DNA of 9,658 nt from Nitrososphaerota archaeon (GTDB lineage: Archaea > Thermoproteota > Nitrososphaeria > Nitrososphaerales > Nitrosopumilaceae). The stretch spans positions 1 through 9,658 of the forward strand of contig JACZUQ010000036.1 in NCBI GenBank assembly GCA_022573065.1, in the 5' to 3' direction. The notes under the pieces are model-generated. The model made no database searches, was not told the DNA's origin, and saw only the letters and a list, made by a program, of their open reading frames with translations. This document shows, one piece after another, positions 1 through 5,993 of the stretch (its first letter is position 1; each line of letters begins with the position of its first letter). Position numbers and translations under genes: made by a program.

Positions 1-284
1 AATACTTGGTAGGAAGAAAAGGAGTCGATGTTGAAAACAAAATGAGAGTTTTACGGTTAATAGAGAATATGACTATGGGTAGAAACGCAGTTGGATATCT
101 TACAGAATCCATGCACGGGGCAGGTTCACCACAAGCCCAAAGAATTCAGATTGCACGTCAGATGCAAATAGGATACAAGAGACAACTAGCAAAGAATTTG
201 GCTGGAGTAAAAAATGACGATGAAGATATGGATGAACCATCAGAATACTTCAAACGAGTATTCAAAATACCTTCTGCAGACTAA
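1..284 (+). CDS. abfD: 4-hydroxybutyryl-CoA dehydratase, C-terminal end (5' truncated by window)
   Basis: This is the last 93 or so codons of a gene that enters from the left; the frame is open from base 3 and ends with TAA at 282-284. The peptide contains the run ESMHGAGSPQAQRIQIARQ followed by a helical, basic stretch (QIGYKRQLAKNLAG). I recognise this as the C-terminal helical region of 4-hydroxybutyryl-CoA dehydratase. The family enzyme is an FAD and [4Fe-4S] protein that converts 4-hydroxybutyryl-CoA to crotonyl-CoA in the cytoplasm; in thaumarchaea this is a key step of the 3-hydroxypropionate/4-hydroxybutyrate CO2-fixation cycle. The iron-sulfur ligands and flavin site lie upstream of the window, so activity cannot be judged. 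The tail (DDEDMDEPSEYFKRVFKIPSAD) is acidic then basic and probably lineage-specific. A paralogue within the 4-hydroxyphenylacetate 3-hydroxylase family is the main alternative. Confidence 0.88.
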   Translation, partial: YLVGRKGVDVENKMRVLRLIENMTMGRNAVGYLTESMHGAGSPQAQRIQIARQMQIGYKRQLAKNLAGVKNDDEDMDEPSEYFKRVFKIPSAD

Positions 285-290
285 ATTCTT

Positions 291-305
291 AAAAAAATAA
301 AAAAA
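291..305 (-). terminator. T-tract terminator behind the cupredoxin relic
   Basis: The plus strand has seven A, one T and seven A, so the minus-strand transcript would have two runs of seven U broken by one A, starting 8 bases after the relic's stop codon. U-tracts without a strong hairpin are the usual archaeal termination signal. The tract also separates the relic from the convergent dehydratase gene. Confidence 0.55.
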
Positions 306-312
306 TGATAGA

Positions 313-633
313 TTAGGAAACTTGAACGCTTCCTGTCATCCATGGATGAACCATACAATAGTAATTTTCTGTTCCTGATGAATCAAATGTATGTTCAAAA
401 GTATCACCTGCTATAAGCAAACTAACTATCAAACACTCCACTTGGGCCATCTGCCATGGGTGGTCAATTACAATCATCTACAGCACCTGATTATACACCA
501 ACAACGGGAGTAGAAAAAGAATCAGCTGATACTATGAAACCAACAATGAGTAAACCGACTAGCAACGCAATACCTACTCCAATAACAACAATGGCCATAG
601 TCCAAATAACAGCGCTTTATCGACTGATGTCAT
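313..633 (-). pseudogene. Decayed plastocyanin-like cupredoxin gene
   Basis: Pieces of one cupredoxin can be read in three minus-strand frames. The ATG at 633 gives MTSVDKALLFGLW. A one-base loss near 600 shifts to a frame reading MAIVVIGVGIALLVG and on to LLIVGFIVSAD, a signal anchor. That frame meets stops at 491-493 and 464-466, continues as MADGPSGVFDS, and stops at 422-424. After a further one-base shift it resumes as LLIAGDTFEHTF and ENYYCMVHPWMTGSVQVS, ending with TAA at 313-315. The YCMVHPWM piece carries the Cys, His and Met copper ligands. The first half of the copper domain, with the first ligand His (usual HTVT motif), is missing. Intact relatives are membrane-anchored extracellular blue-copper electron carriers, abundant in ammonia-oxidising archaea. 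Two frameshifts, three stops and an internal loss make this a relic. A sequencing error could explain one shift but not the missing half domain. Confidence 0.85.
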
Positions 634-655
634 TAAATTCCGTTCAAACTAATCT

Positions 656-667
656 AATTATAAATGA
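656..667 (-). promoter_or_regulatory. TATA box of the cupredoxin relic
   Basis: On the minus strand this reads TCATTTATAATT. Its centre lies about 28 bases upstream of the relic's ATG at 633, the spacing expected for an archaeal leaderless transcript. It implies that the relic may still be transcribed. Confidence 0.5.
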
Positions 668-717
668 TCTAATGAATTAGAGATTTTTTTGATACAAGAA
701 TGTTCTTAAACTTAATT

Positions 718-1428
718 TTATTTTTTATCGTTTTCAGATTTTATCTCCTCATCATCGATTAACTCTGAACTTCTTTCATTATCAAATTTAGTTTCTGAAT
801 TTTCAATTTTTTTAATTTCCTTAGAATATACCTTATCCTCAGGAATATCTAAATTACCTAGTTCTTCACCGAGTTGATTATTTTCATCCTTTGATTCAAA
901 ATCAAATGCATCAGACAAAGCCGGTTTCTTTTTTCTATTTAAAAATGATCTTCCAACCATTACAGAAATAATAATTGCAATTATGATGTAATTAATTGGA
1001 GGAGTAAGAACTCTAGTAATATAACCCACTTGTGGTATTACATATGCAACTTTTCCTATGTATTCTTCTTCAGTTATAGGAAAATCCGTTCCAGGAATAG
1101 AGGTTGGATTTGCATCTCCTTTAGTTCTAATAGTAAACGGGTCTTCATTAGTAATTGAAGTCACTCTATGAACAATTACCCGATCTTGACCTGACGGCCG
1201 ATTAAAAACAATAATATCTCCTATCTTAACAGATTCAAAAGGATCATTTCCTTGAACAACTAGTACATCAAAAATCTGTAGCTCTGGTACCATACTTCCA
1301 CTTGAAACTACATAAAAAGGATTTTCAGTACCAAATACAACTCTTAGACCCATCCAAATTATTAGTACACCAATTACTACAATAATAATATCCTTGAGAA
1401 TTCCTTTTGGAAGCTTAATTTTTGTCAT
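718..1428 (-). CDS. Signal peptidase I, archaeal Ser/His (Sec11-like) type
   Basis: A 236-residue membrane peptidase that removes signal peptides from Sec-exported proteins on the outer face of the membrane. Residues about 13-33 form the N-terminal signal anchor. The catalytic serine is Ser45 in SSGSMVPEL. The position that is lysine in most bacteria is His87 in VIVHRV, the archaeal/eukaryotic S26B arrangement, and Asp105 sits in TKGDAN. A second hydrophobic segment spans about 146-159. The tail from 164 begins with RKKK and is then strongly acidic and low-complexity to the C-terminus, so about 70 residues are probably cytoplasmic and are not part of the usual catalytic fold. Transcription follows the zinc-ribbon/PRC gene on the same strand across a 55-base gap, so an operon is possible; no convincing TATA box of its own was seen. 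Family assignment is firm, the tail's role unknown. Confidence 0.93.
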   Translation of the reverse strand: MTKIKLPKGILKDIIIVVIGVLIIWMGLRVVFGTENPFYVVSSGSMVPELQIFDVLVVQGNDPFESVKIGDIIVFNRPSGQDRVIVHRVTSITNEDPFTIRTKGDANPTSIPGTDFPITEEEYIGKVAYVIPQVGYITRVLTPPINYIIIAIIISVMVGRSFLNRKKKPALSDAFDFESKDENNQLGEELGNLDIPEDKVYSKEIKKIENSETKFDNERSSELIDDEEIKSENDKK

Positions 1429-1483
1429 CTTACTTTCTATCCTTTAATTTCATGAAAAAACCTAAAACCTTACTTGTTACCTA

Positions 1484-2287
1484 CTATACTTGAGAGCCAC
1501 AACTTTGGCAGAATTTAGAACCTGGTTTGTTATCAAAACCACAACTTGAACATTTTGATATTGACTGCGTCGAATCCGAATTTCCAGATTGTTCTTCACC
1601 TAACAAAATAATTTCACCGATTTTTTTAATTTGGTTCCATTTTACACTAATTTCACTTGTGTCATTTCTTGTAATAATTAATACAACATTTTGAGTTGCA
1701 TCAACACCAACTTGTTTTACAGTTCCAATTTTTTTAGCATTCCCGTCAAAAACTGTCATACCTACAATTGCATTAAAAGATTGACTACTTTGTGATTGAC
1801 TTTTGATTTCTTCTTGAAAATTTGCACCCGGAAGTACTTGTTCAAAATCAGGTACAGTAACGGTTGGACTTGGTGGTGTAAATGATTGTTGCGTTGGCTC
1901 AGTTGGGGGAATCATAGTGTCTGATGGTGGTGTCATTGGTCTTGCAAAACCCGCATCAACTGCATCATCAGGTTTTTTGAATTCTCTGTATTCAGCTAGC
2001 GTGGAACTACATGTAGTACAAATGTATTGTCCTTTCTCCACAAGAATTAGATTTTCTGCAACTTCCTCATTTGGATTTTCAAACTGGATTTTAGGTGCAC
2101 CTTCATAGTCTTTTTCACAAGTATTGCAGTAAAATTTTGAAATCTTCTCAGAATCAATACGACCAACCGGTGCTAAAAATAAATCTGGTCCTCCTAAATT
2201 TCCTTTTCTTTGCAATTCATCATTAATTGTGGCCATTATGAAGCCGCCAGAACCTCTCAATTTTTTCGTCCTTAATTCAGAACTCAT
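1484..2287 (-). CDS. Zinc-ribbon / PRC-barrel / zinc-ribbon protein of unknown function
   Basis: A 267-residue soluble protein in four parts. An N-terminal zinc ribbon has Cys54-x2-Cys57 and Cys90-x2-Cys93. A Pro/Thr/Ser-rich linker covers about 115-170. A PRC-barrel-like beta domain covers about 172-229, with the typical opening IVGMTVFDGNAKKIGTVKQV. A C-terminal zinc ribbon has Cys246-x2-Cys249-x10-Cys260-x2-Cys263. PRC-barrels occur in RNA-processing, photosynthetic and archaeal cell-division (CdvA) proteins, but no CdvA coiled coil is present, so I do not assign that role. The ATG at 2287 fits a TATA box at 2315-2326. A second in-frame ATG at 2236 would give MATINDELQRKGN and a 250-residue protein; the sequence does not settle which is used. 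The gene is divergent from thioredoxin and upstream of signal peptidase. Confidence 0.85.
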   Translation of the reverse strand: MSSELRTKKLRGSGGFIMATINDELQRKGNLGGPDLFLAPVGRIDSEKISKFYCNTCEKDYEGAPKIQFENPNEEVAENLILVEKGQYICTTCSSTLAEYREFKKPDDAVDAGFARPMTPPSDTMIPPTEPTQQSFTPPSPTVTVPDFEQVLPGANFQEEIKSQSQSSQSFNAIVGMTVFDGNAKKIGTVKQVGVDATQNVVLIITRNDTSEISVKWNQIKKIGEIILLGEEQSGNSDSTQSISKCSSCGFDNKPGSKFCQSCGSQV

Positions 2288-2314
2288 ATTTTAGAATTAT
2301 TAAAATGGTCATTT

Positions 2315-2326
2315 AAGTATATATTC
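2315..2326 (-). promoter_or_regulatory. TATA box of the zinc-ribbon/PRC gene
   Basis: The minus strand reads GAATATATACTT, centred about 33 bases before the ATG at 2287, giving a predicted leader of only a few bases. A weaker AT element at 2297-2308 would instead suit the internal ATG at 2236. Confidence 0.5.
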
Positions 2327-2369
2327 ATCAAATTTGAAAAAACTCAAAATTTTTTGAGAACAATTTGAT
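2327..2369. promoter_or_regulatory. Nested inverted repeat between divergent promoters (candidate operator)
   Basis: An outer pair, ATCAAATT at 2327-2334 and AATTTGAT at 2362-2369, encloses a perfect inner pair, CTCAAAA at 2343-2349 and TTTTGAG at 2352-2358, separated by TT. TCAAATTTGA at 2328-2337 is itself palindromic. The structure lies just upstream of the TATA box of the zinc-ribbon/PRC gene and upstream of the thioredoxin promoter, where a dimeric regulator could control both. AT-rich spacers make short palindromes by chance, so this is a candidate only. Confidence 0.4.
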
Positions 2370-2420
2370 TTTTCTATTGATCCTAAATTTGGTGTAACAT
2401 ATTTAGGGATGTTTAGATGA

Positions 2421-2765
2421 GTGATGACTGCAATGGGAATTAAACAAATCTCTGATACAAAGAGTTGGGAAACTGATGTTATGAGCTCTGCAACACCCGT
2501 TTTTGTTGACTTTTGGGCAGAGTGGTGTGGTCCATGTAGAATGGTTAGTCCAGTTGTAGAAGAATTAGCTGAGGAGTATAACGGTAAAGTAGATTTTGTA
2601 AAGGTAAATGTGGATGAGGCAAACGAAATTGCATCAAAATACAATGTGTTTAGCATTCCCACGTTAGCCATTTTCAATAAAGGTCAGATTGTTGCCCAAC
2701 AAGTAGGTGCAGCTTCAAAAGAATCATACAAAAATATGATTGAAAAAGCACTAGAAAAATTATAG
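2421..2765 (+). CDS. trxA: Thioredoxin
   Basis: A 114-residue cytoplasmic disulfide reductase. The redox centre is WCGPC (Trp35-Cys39), preceded by FVDFWAE with the buried Asp30, and the cis-proline is Pro80 in SIPTLAIF. Length and order of elements match classical thioredoxins and no signal peptide is present. The family keeps cytoplasmic protein thiols reduced, using electrons from a thioredoxin reductase. The start is uncertain: GTG at 2421, ATG at 2424 and ATG at 2433 are all in frame; the last gives MGIKQISDTKSW, a normal thioredoxin N-terminus. A weak TATA-like element (CCTAAATTTGG, about 2382-2392) would place transcription near 2413. The gene sits between zinc-ribbon genes, whose paired cysteines are plausible clients; that link is inference. 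Confidence 0.96.
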   Translation: MMTAMGIKQISDTKSWETDVMSSATPVFVDFWAEWCGPCRMVSPVVEELAEEYNGKVDFVKVNVDEANEIASKYNVFSIPTLAIFNKGQIVAQQVGAASKESYKNMIEKALEKL

Positions 2766-2782
2766 ACTTTACAGTTTATTCA

Positions 2783-2788
2783 TTTTTT
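2783..2788 (+). terminator. T6 terminator after thioredoxin
   Basis: Six T, 18 bases after the thioredoxin stop codon, on the coding strand. This is a simple archaeal-type U-tract, and the next gene has its own AT-rich promoter region after it. Confidence 0.4.
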
Positions 2789-2830
2789 AATCTAAAGTAA
2801 TTAATATTCGAAAAATCAAACAAGAAATAC

Positions 2831-3364
2831 ATGTCGTTTGGTGAAGTAGATACACTAAATCTTCTTAGTGATAAATTAAACGCCTTATTTGATGAATCAC
2901 AAGGATATTATGAATCATTTCTTGATGCAAATAATCAATACAAAAAGGGAAAACTTACTGATACTCAGTTTTTTCAAAAGTTAGGTGATTATACTGTTGC
3001 ATATTCTGCACTTGAATTTCTTTCAATCAAAGTATTGTTTGAATTAAAAAAAGCAATTGACAAAATGGCTGGCGGTGCAGCACCTGGTGGAACTCATTCT
3101 CCTGGATTAATGCCTGGTATGGGTTCTCCTGGAACGATGGGAATGCAACCACCTCCCGGACGTGCTGGAACTAGTGAAAATCCTGTAGGTGCACCACCTT
3201 CAGTAATTTCAGCTCAACAAGGTTTTAATCAACCAGGTACACTTCCAACTGCAGAACCTTCATTAATTTCTAGACCATCAGGTAGTGGAATACATTGTAC
3301 TAGTTGTGGTGGAGAATTAAGACCAAACGCAAAGTTCTGCACAAAATGCGGAAATAAAGTTTAG
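2831..3364 (+). CDS. Small protein with helical N-terminus, Pro/Gly/Met linker and C-terminal zinc ribbon
   Basis: A 177-residue protein I cannot assign to a pathway. Residues 1-79 look like an amphipathic helical domain (FGEVDTLNLLSDKLNALFDE, then FFQKLGDYTVAYSALEFLSI). Residues 80-152 are a low-complexity linker rich in Gly, Pro, Met and Ser. The C-terminus is a zinc ribbon with Cys156-x2-Cys159-x10-Cys170-x2-Cys173, the same spacing as in the two zinc-ribbon proteins beside it. There is no signal peptide or membrane segment. The ATG at 2831 lies about 30 bases after an AT-rich TATA-like stretch (GTAATTAATATT, 2797-2808), fitting a very short leader. The gene is convergent with the next one, with six bases between the stop codons. 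The composition suggests an adaptor with a flexible tether; that is inference. Confidence 0.82.
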   Translation: MSFGEVDTLNLLSDKLNALFDESQGYYESFLDANNQYKKGKLTDTQFFQKLGDYTVAYSALEFLSIKVLFELKKAIDKMAGGAAPGGTHSPGLMPGMGSPGTMGMQPPPGRAGTSENPVGAPPSVISAQQGFNQPGTLPTAEPSLISRPSGSGIHCTSCGGELRPNAKFCTKCGNKV

Positions 3365-3370
3365 AAAAAA
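3365..3370 (-). terminator. U6 tract behind the minus-strand zinc-ribbon gene
   Basis: Six A on the plus strand fill the whole gap between two convergent stop codons. The minus-strand transcript therefore gets U6 directly after its TAA. It would not serve the plus-strand gene, which has A6 there. Confidence 0.4.
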
Positions 3371-3733
3371 TTAATCCTGAGTTGCACCGCATTCAGTACA
3401 AAATTTAGCAGCTGTAGCAATTTTTCCTCCACATTCAGAACAAAATTTCGTATCAGAACTAGTTTGAGGTGCAGTATTACCATACATTCCAGAATTTCTT
3501 ATGGCTCCTGTCGGTTCAAATTTATCATCATCTATTATTTGAACAGGTTCAAAGTCTTTTTCTTCAATGAATTTCATTAGTCTTGGCATACTATTTTCTT
3601 TGTTAGATGGATCTGGTACCATATCTCCTAACCAAAATGAAAATCTCATCAAGGTCAATTCCGGAGTAGAAAATGCAAGTGTATGAGTTGACATATAGTC
3701 CTCTGCAGCTTGTTTTCCAGTGAAAACCTTCAT
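3371..3733 (-). CDS. Small C-terminal zinc-ribbon protein, unknown function
   Basis: A 120-residue protein starting MKVFTGKQAAEDYMSTH. The frame stays open upstream to 3826, but that part is antisense-free tRNA-Ala sequence, so I place the start at the ATG at 3733. A TATA box at 3753-3763, centred 25 bases before it, supports a leaderless transcript. Residues 1-65 are predicted alpha/beta with hydrophobic patches (ELTLMRFSFWLGDMVPDP). An acidic stretch (IIDDDKFEP) and a short polar linker follow. The zinc ribbon has Cys98-x2-Cys101-x10-Cys112-x2-Cys115 and ends ATQD. No known domain beyond the ribbon is recognised. It is a shorter cousin in architecture of the two neighbouring zinc-ribbon proteins; the N-terminal domains are not visibly related. 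Confidence 0.82.
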   Translation of the reverse strand: MKVFTGKQAAEDYMSTHTLAFSTPELTLMRFSFWLGDMVPDPSNKENSMPRLMKFIEEKDFEPVQIIDDDKFEPTGAIRNSGMYGNTAPQTSSDTKFCSECGGKIATAAKFCTECGATQD

Positions 3734-3752
3734 CAAAATCAATATTCTGCGT

Positions 3753-3763
3753 TTATGTATAAT
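3753..3763 (-). promoter_or_regulatory. TATA box of the 3371-3733 zinc-ribbon gene
   Basis: The minus strand reads ATTATACATAA. Its centre is 25 bases upstream of the ATG at 3733, which fixes that ATG as a leaderless start. The box begins 10 bases after the 3' end of the tRNA-Ala gene. Confidence 0.6.
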
Positions 3764-3773
3764 AGTTTCTAGA

Positions 3774-3848
3774 TGGTGGACCGGGAGGGAATTGAACCCT
3801 CGACATCCGCGTTGCGAACGCGGCATTATACCACTAAACCACCGGCCC
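3774..3848 (-). tRNA. tRNA-Ala (anticodon CGC), CCA encoded
   Basis: The mature body is 3777-3848 (72 bases) and CCA is encoded at 3774-3776. The acceptor stem GGGCCGG pairs with CCGGTCC, and the third pair is G3:U70, the alanine identity element. The discriminator is A. The anticodon arm is CCGCG-TTCGCAA-CGCGG, giving anticodon CGC for GCG codons. The T arm is GAGGG-TTCAATT-CCCTC. There is no intron. The D stem has a T13-T22 mismatch, which is tolerated in many tRNAs. Confidence 0.96.
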
Positions 3849-3869
3849 TTCTCTTACCACAATAGAATC

Positions 3870-3881
3870 TGTTTTTATTCA
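3870..3881 (-). promoter_or_regulatory. TATA box of tRNA-Ala
   Basis: The minus strand reads TGAATAAAAACA, centred about 27 bases upstream of the mature 5' end at 3848. Archaeal tRNA genes use the same RNA polymerase and TATA/TBP system, and this spacing fits. Confidence 0.45.
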
Positions 3882-3926
3882 TTTACTCAACGAATAAAAC
3901 CCAGAGATGATATTTCAAAAAAATAG

Positions 3927-5324
3927 ATGACATATGATACTGTAATTATTGATTCACACGTATTTCTTCCCAAGGGAATGGTTGACAAAAACATTGTAAT
4001 TGATAATCAAAAAATTGTCGGTATTACTAATGATGTTCCAGCTTGTGATCATAAAATAAATGGAAATGGATTAGTTTCAATCCCTGGCGTTATTGATACT
4101 CACGTACATTATGGAGTTTATTCTCCTATAGAAGAGGCAGCTAGAACAGAATCTCACGCAGCAGCTATTGGTGGAATTACTACTATGATGAGGATGATTA
4201 GATTAGGCTCATCTTATACAAATTCACTAGTCCCACAACTAATAGCAAGTTCTCAAAATCATTATGTAGATTATTCTGTACATGCTTCGATATTTAATAG
4301 TGTGCAGATAGATGAGATGAAATTTTGTATTGATAAATGGATTACATCATTCAAACTCTACATGAATCTTGGAGGTGATGTTGGCCATGTTTACATGGAT
4401 ATGGAACCAGGAACGAATGTTTTACGAGAGGCAAAAGTTAATGTCACTTCTGATATTATTCAGAATGTAGTTAAGAATGCAGCATCACTTGGATGTCCTG
4501 TTTTAGTTCATGCTGAAGATTATGAGAGTTGTGCTTGCGGAATGAAAACTGCTAAAGAAAAAAACAAAGATGGTCTTGCCGCATGGTCTGAAAGTAGATC
4601 TACTCAATCTGAGGTCAAATCAATAAAAACCATTTCTAAATTTGCAAGAGAGTGTGATTGTACTTTATACTTTGTTCATATTGGCTCAACCGACGCACTA
4701 AATCAGATTCAAGAAGAGAGAAAAAATGGTACAAAGATTTTTGTTGAAACTTGTCCGCATTATCTGACTCTATCTTACGACAAACAGGATGGATACTTGG
4801 CAAAAGTAATGCCACCAATTAGAACATCTAATGATGTAGAAAATGTTTGGAAGGCGGTTCATGACGGTTCCATCAATACCATTGGAACAGATCACGTTGC
4901 AAATCAACTAAAACTAAAACTTGGAGGAAATAATGTTTGGGACGCACTTGCAGGTTTTCCTGGAATTGGAACACTTTTACCTATACTGTTAAGCGAAGGC
5001 GTAAATAAAAATAGAATTACTCTTGACAAACTAATACATTTAACAAGTACTAACGCAGCAAAAATTTTTGGAATGTTTCCTAAAAAAGGTTCTATAGAAT
5101 TAGGTTCTGATGCTGATATTACGATGATTGATTTGAAAAAAGAAAAGAAAGTTACAAGTGAATTGTTTGGTGGTTTTTCTGATTATATTGTGTATGATGG
5201 ATGGAATCTAAAGGGTTGGCCTGTAAAGACAATTGTACGTGGTACAACTGTTGCAGAAAATTTTGAAGTAATCGGTAAATCTGGATATGGAAAGATGGTT
5301 GTAAGGCATCCTCAATCAAGTTAA
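3927..5324 (+). CDS. Cyclic amidohydrolase, dihydropyrimidinase/hydantoinase-like
   Basis: A 465-residue metal-dependent hydrolase of the amidohydrolase superfamily, which opens cyclic amide rings. The full binuclear metal site is visible: His59 and His61 (DTHVHYG), Lys143 (SFKLYMNLGG; carbamylated in the family), His195 (LVHAED), His251 (FVHIGS) and Asp322 (GTDH). The N- and C-terminal strands form the usual small beta-sandwich, ending near SDADITMIDL. True dihydroorotases have Arg two residues after the second metal His (HxHxR); here the motif is HVHYG, with no Arg, which points to dihydropyrimidinase, hydantoinase or allantoinase-like chemistry. Pyrimidine synthesis cannot be excluded because no other pyr gene is nearby. 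The 3' end overlaps the convergent rpiA by 9 bases. The ATG at 3927 lies about 30 bases after an AT-rich element (CGAATAAAAC). Family firm, substrate unknown. Confidence 0.9.
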   Translation: MTYDTVIIDSHVFLPKGMVDKNIVIDNQKIVGITNDVPACDHKINGNGLVSIPGVIDTHVHYGVYSPIEEAARTESHAAAIGGITTMMRMIRLGSSYTNSLVPQLIASSQNHYVDYSVHASIFNSVQIDEMKFCIDKWITSFKLYMNLGGDVGHVYMDMEPGTNVLREAKVNVTSDIIQNVVKNAASLGCPVLVHAEDYESCACGMKTAKEKNKDGLAAWSESRSTQSEVKSIKTISKFARECDCTLYFVHIGSTDALNQIQEERKNGTKIFVETCPHYLTLSYDKQDGYLAKVMPPIRTSNDVENVWKAVHDGSINTIGTDHVANQLKLKLGGNNVWDALAGFPGIGTLLPILLSEGVNKNRITLDKLIHLTSTNAAKIFGMFPKKGSIELGSDADITMIDLKKEKKVTSELFGGFSDYIVYDGWNLKGWPVKTIVRGTTVAENFEVIGKSGYGKMVVRHPQSS

Positions 5325-5993
5325 CATCTCAAACTTTCCATTAGTTTTTGCTTTGTAAATTACATCAGGTTTTCTTGTAAAAATGCCTACTTCAATAACA
5401 CCAGGAATTAATTTTACTTTTTGTGCCAGAGTTTTTGGATTTTTTATAACTCCAAAATTACAATCTAAAATTACATTTCCATTTTCTGTTATGAATGGAT
5501 ACCCACGTTCAATTGTACGAATTTTTGGTTTACCACCTAACTTATGAATTGATTTTACAACAGTATTTCTTGCAAGAGGATGAACTTCAACTGGAACTGT
5601 TCTATTGAAATTCTTTACAAATTTTGATTTATCTGCCATAATTACTACTTTTTTTGCAGCATTGATTAGAATATTTTCTCGAAGTAAAGCACCACCTCCA
5701 CCTTTGATTAGATATCTATGCTGATCAATTTGGTCAGCACCATCAAAAACTACATCAATTTTCTGTACTTGATCTGCTTCAATAAGATTAATCCCTCCTT
5801 CTTCGGCAATAATTTTAATTTGTAATGATGTTGGTACAGCTCGAATTTTGAGATTTTTTTCACGTAATAACACTGCTAGTGATTTGACAAATGCAGTAGC
5901 AGCTCTCCCACTACCTAAACCTAGAATATATCCATCTTTAACAAATCTTAAAGCATCTGTTGACAATGCCGAAATGGCATCATCAAATGACAA
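5316..5993 (-). CDS. rpiA: Ribose-5-phosphate isomerase A
   Basis: A 225-residue enzyme that interconverts ribose 5-phosphate and ribulose 5-phosphate, supplying ribose for nucleotides. Visible motifs are the phosphate loop GLGSGRAATAF (residues 25-35; GSGR replaces the common GTGS/T), PTSLQIK, the catalytic block DVVFDGADQID with Asp84 and Asp87, IKGGGGALLRE with Lys97 and Glu106, and ADKSKFV. Length is normal. The start is TTG at 5991-5993: the codon before it, in the same frame, is the TAA of the upstream coiled-coil gene, and no in-frame ATG precedes the conserved core. A GAGGT ribosome binding site at 6001-6005 supports this start. It is the last gene of the LSm-L37e-coiled coil-rpiA group, and it overlaps the convergent amidohydrolase gene by 9 bases. 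Confidence 0.95.
   Translation of the reverse strand: MSFDDAISALSTDALRFVKDGYILGLGSGRAATAFVKSLAVLLREKNLKIRAVPTSLQIKIIAEEGGINLIEADQVQKIDVVFDGADQIDQHRYLIKGGGGALLRENILINAAKKVVIMADKSKFVKNFNRTVPVEVHPLARNTVVKSIHKLGGKPKIRTIERGYPFITENGNVILDCNFGVIKNPKTLAQKVKLIPGVIEVGIFTRKPDVIYKAKTNGKFEMLT

Noticed and set aside
456..680. Plus-strand open frame of 74 codons, Thr/Pro-rich
   Set aside because: It is the antisense of the cupredoxin relic, with low-complexity content and no promoter; the minus strand carries the recognisable motifs.
1917..2108. Plus-strand open frame inside the zinc-ribbon/PRC gene
   Set aside because: It lies opposite the Pro-rich linker and N-terminal zinc ribbon of a convincing minus-strand gene, and has no homology signal.
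1484..2287. CdvA cell-division protein
   Set aside because: There is a PRC-barrel, but it is central rather than N-terminal, the coiled-coil region is missing, and two zinc ribbons are present that CdvA lacks.
2309..2677. Minus-strand open frame opposite thioredoxin
   Set aside because: It is the complement of a certain thioredoxin gene and resembles no protein.
3734..3826. N-terminal extension of the 3371-3733 protein
   Set aside because: These codons are tRNA-Ala and its spacer; the TATA box sets the start at 3733.
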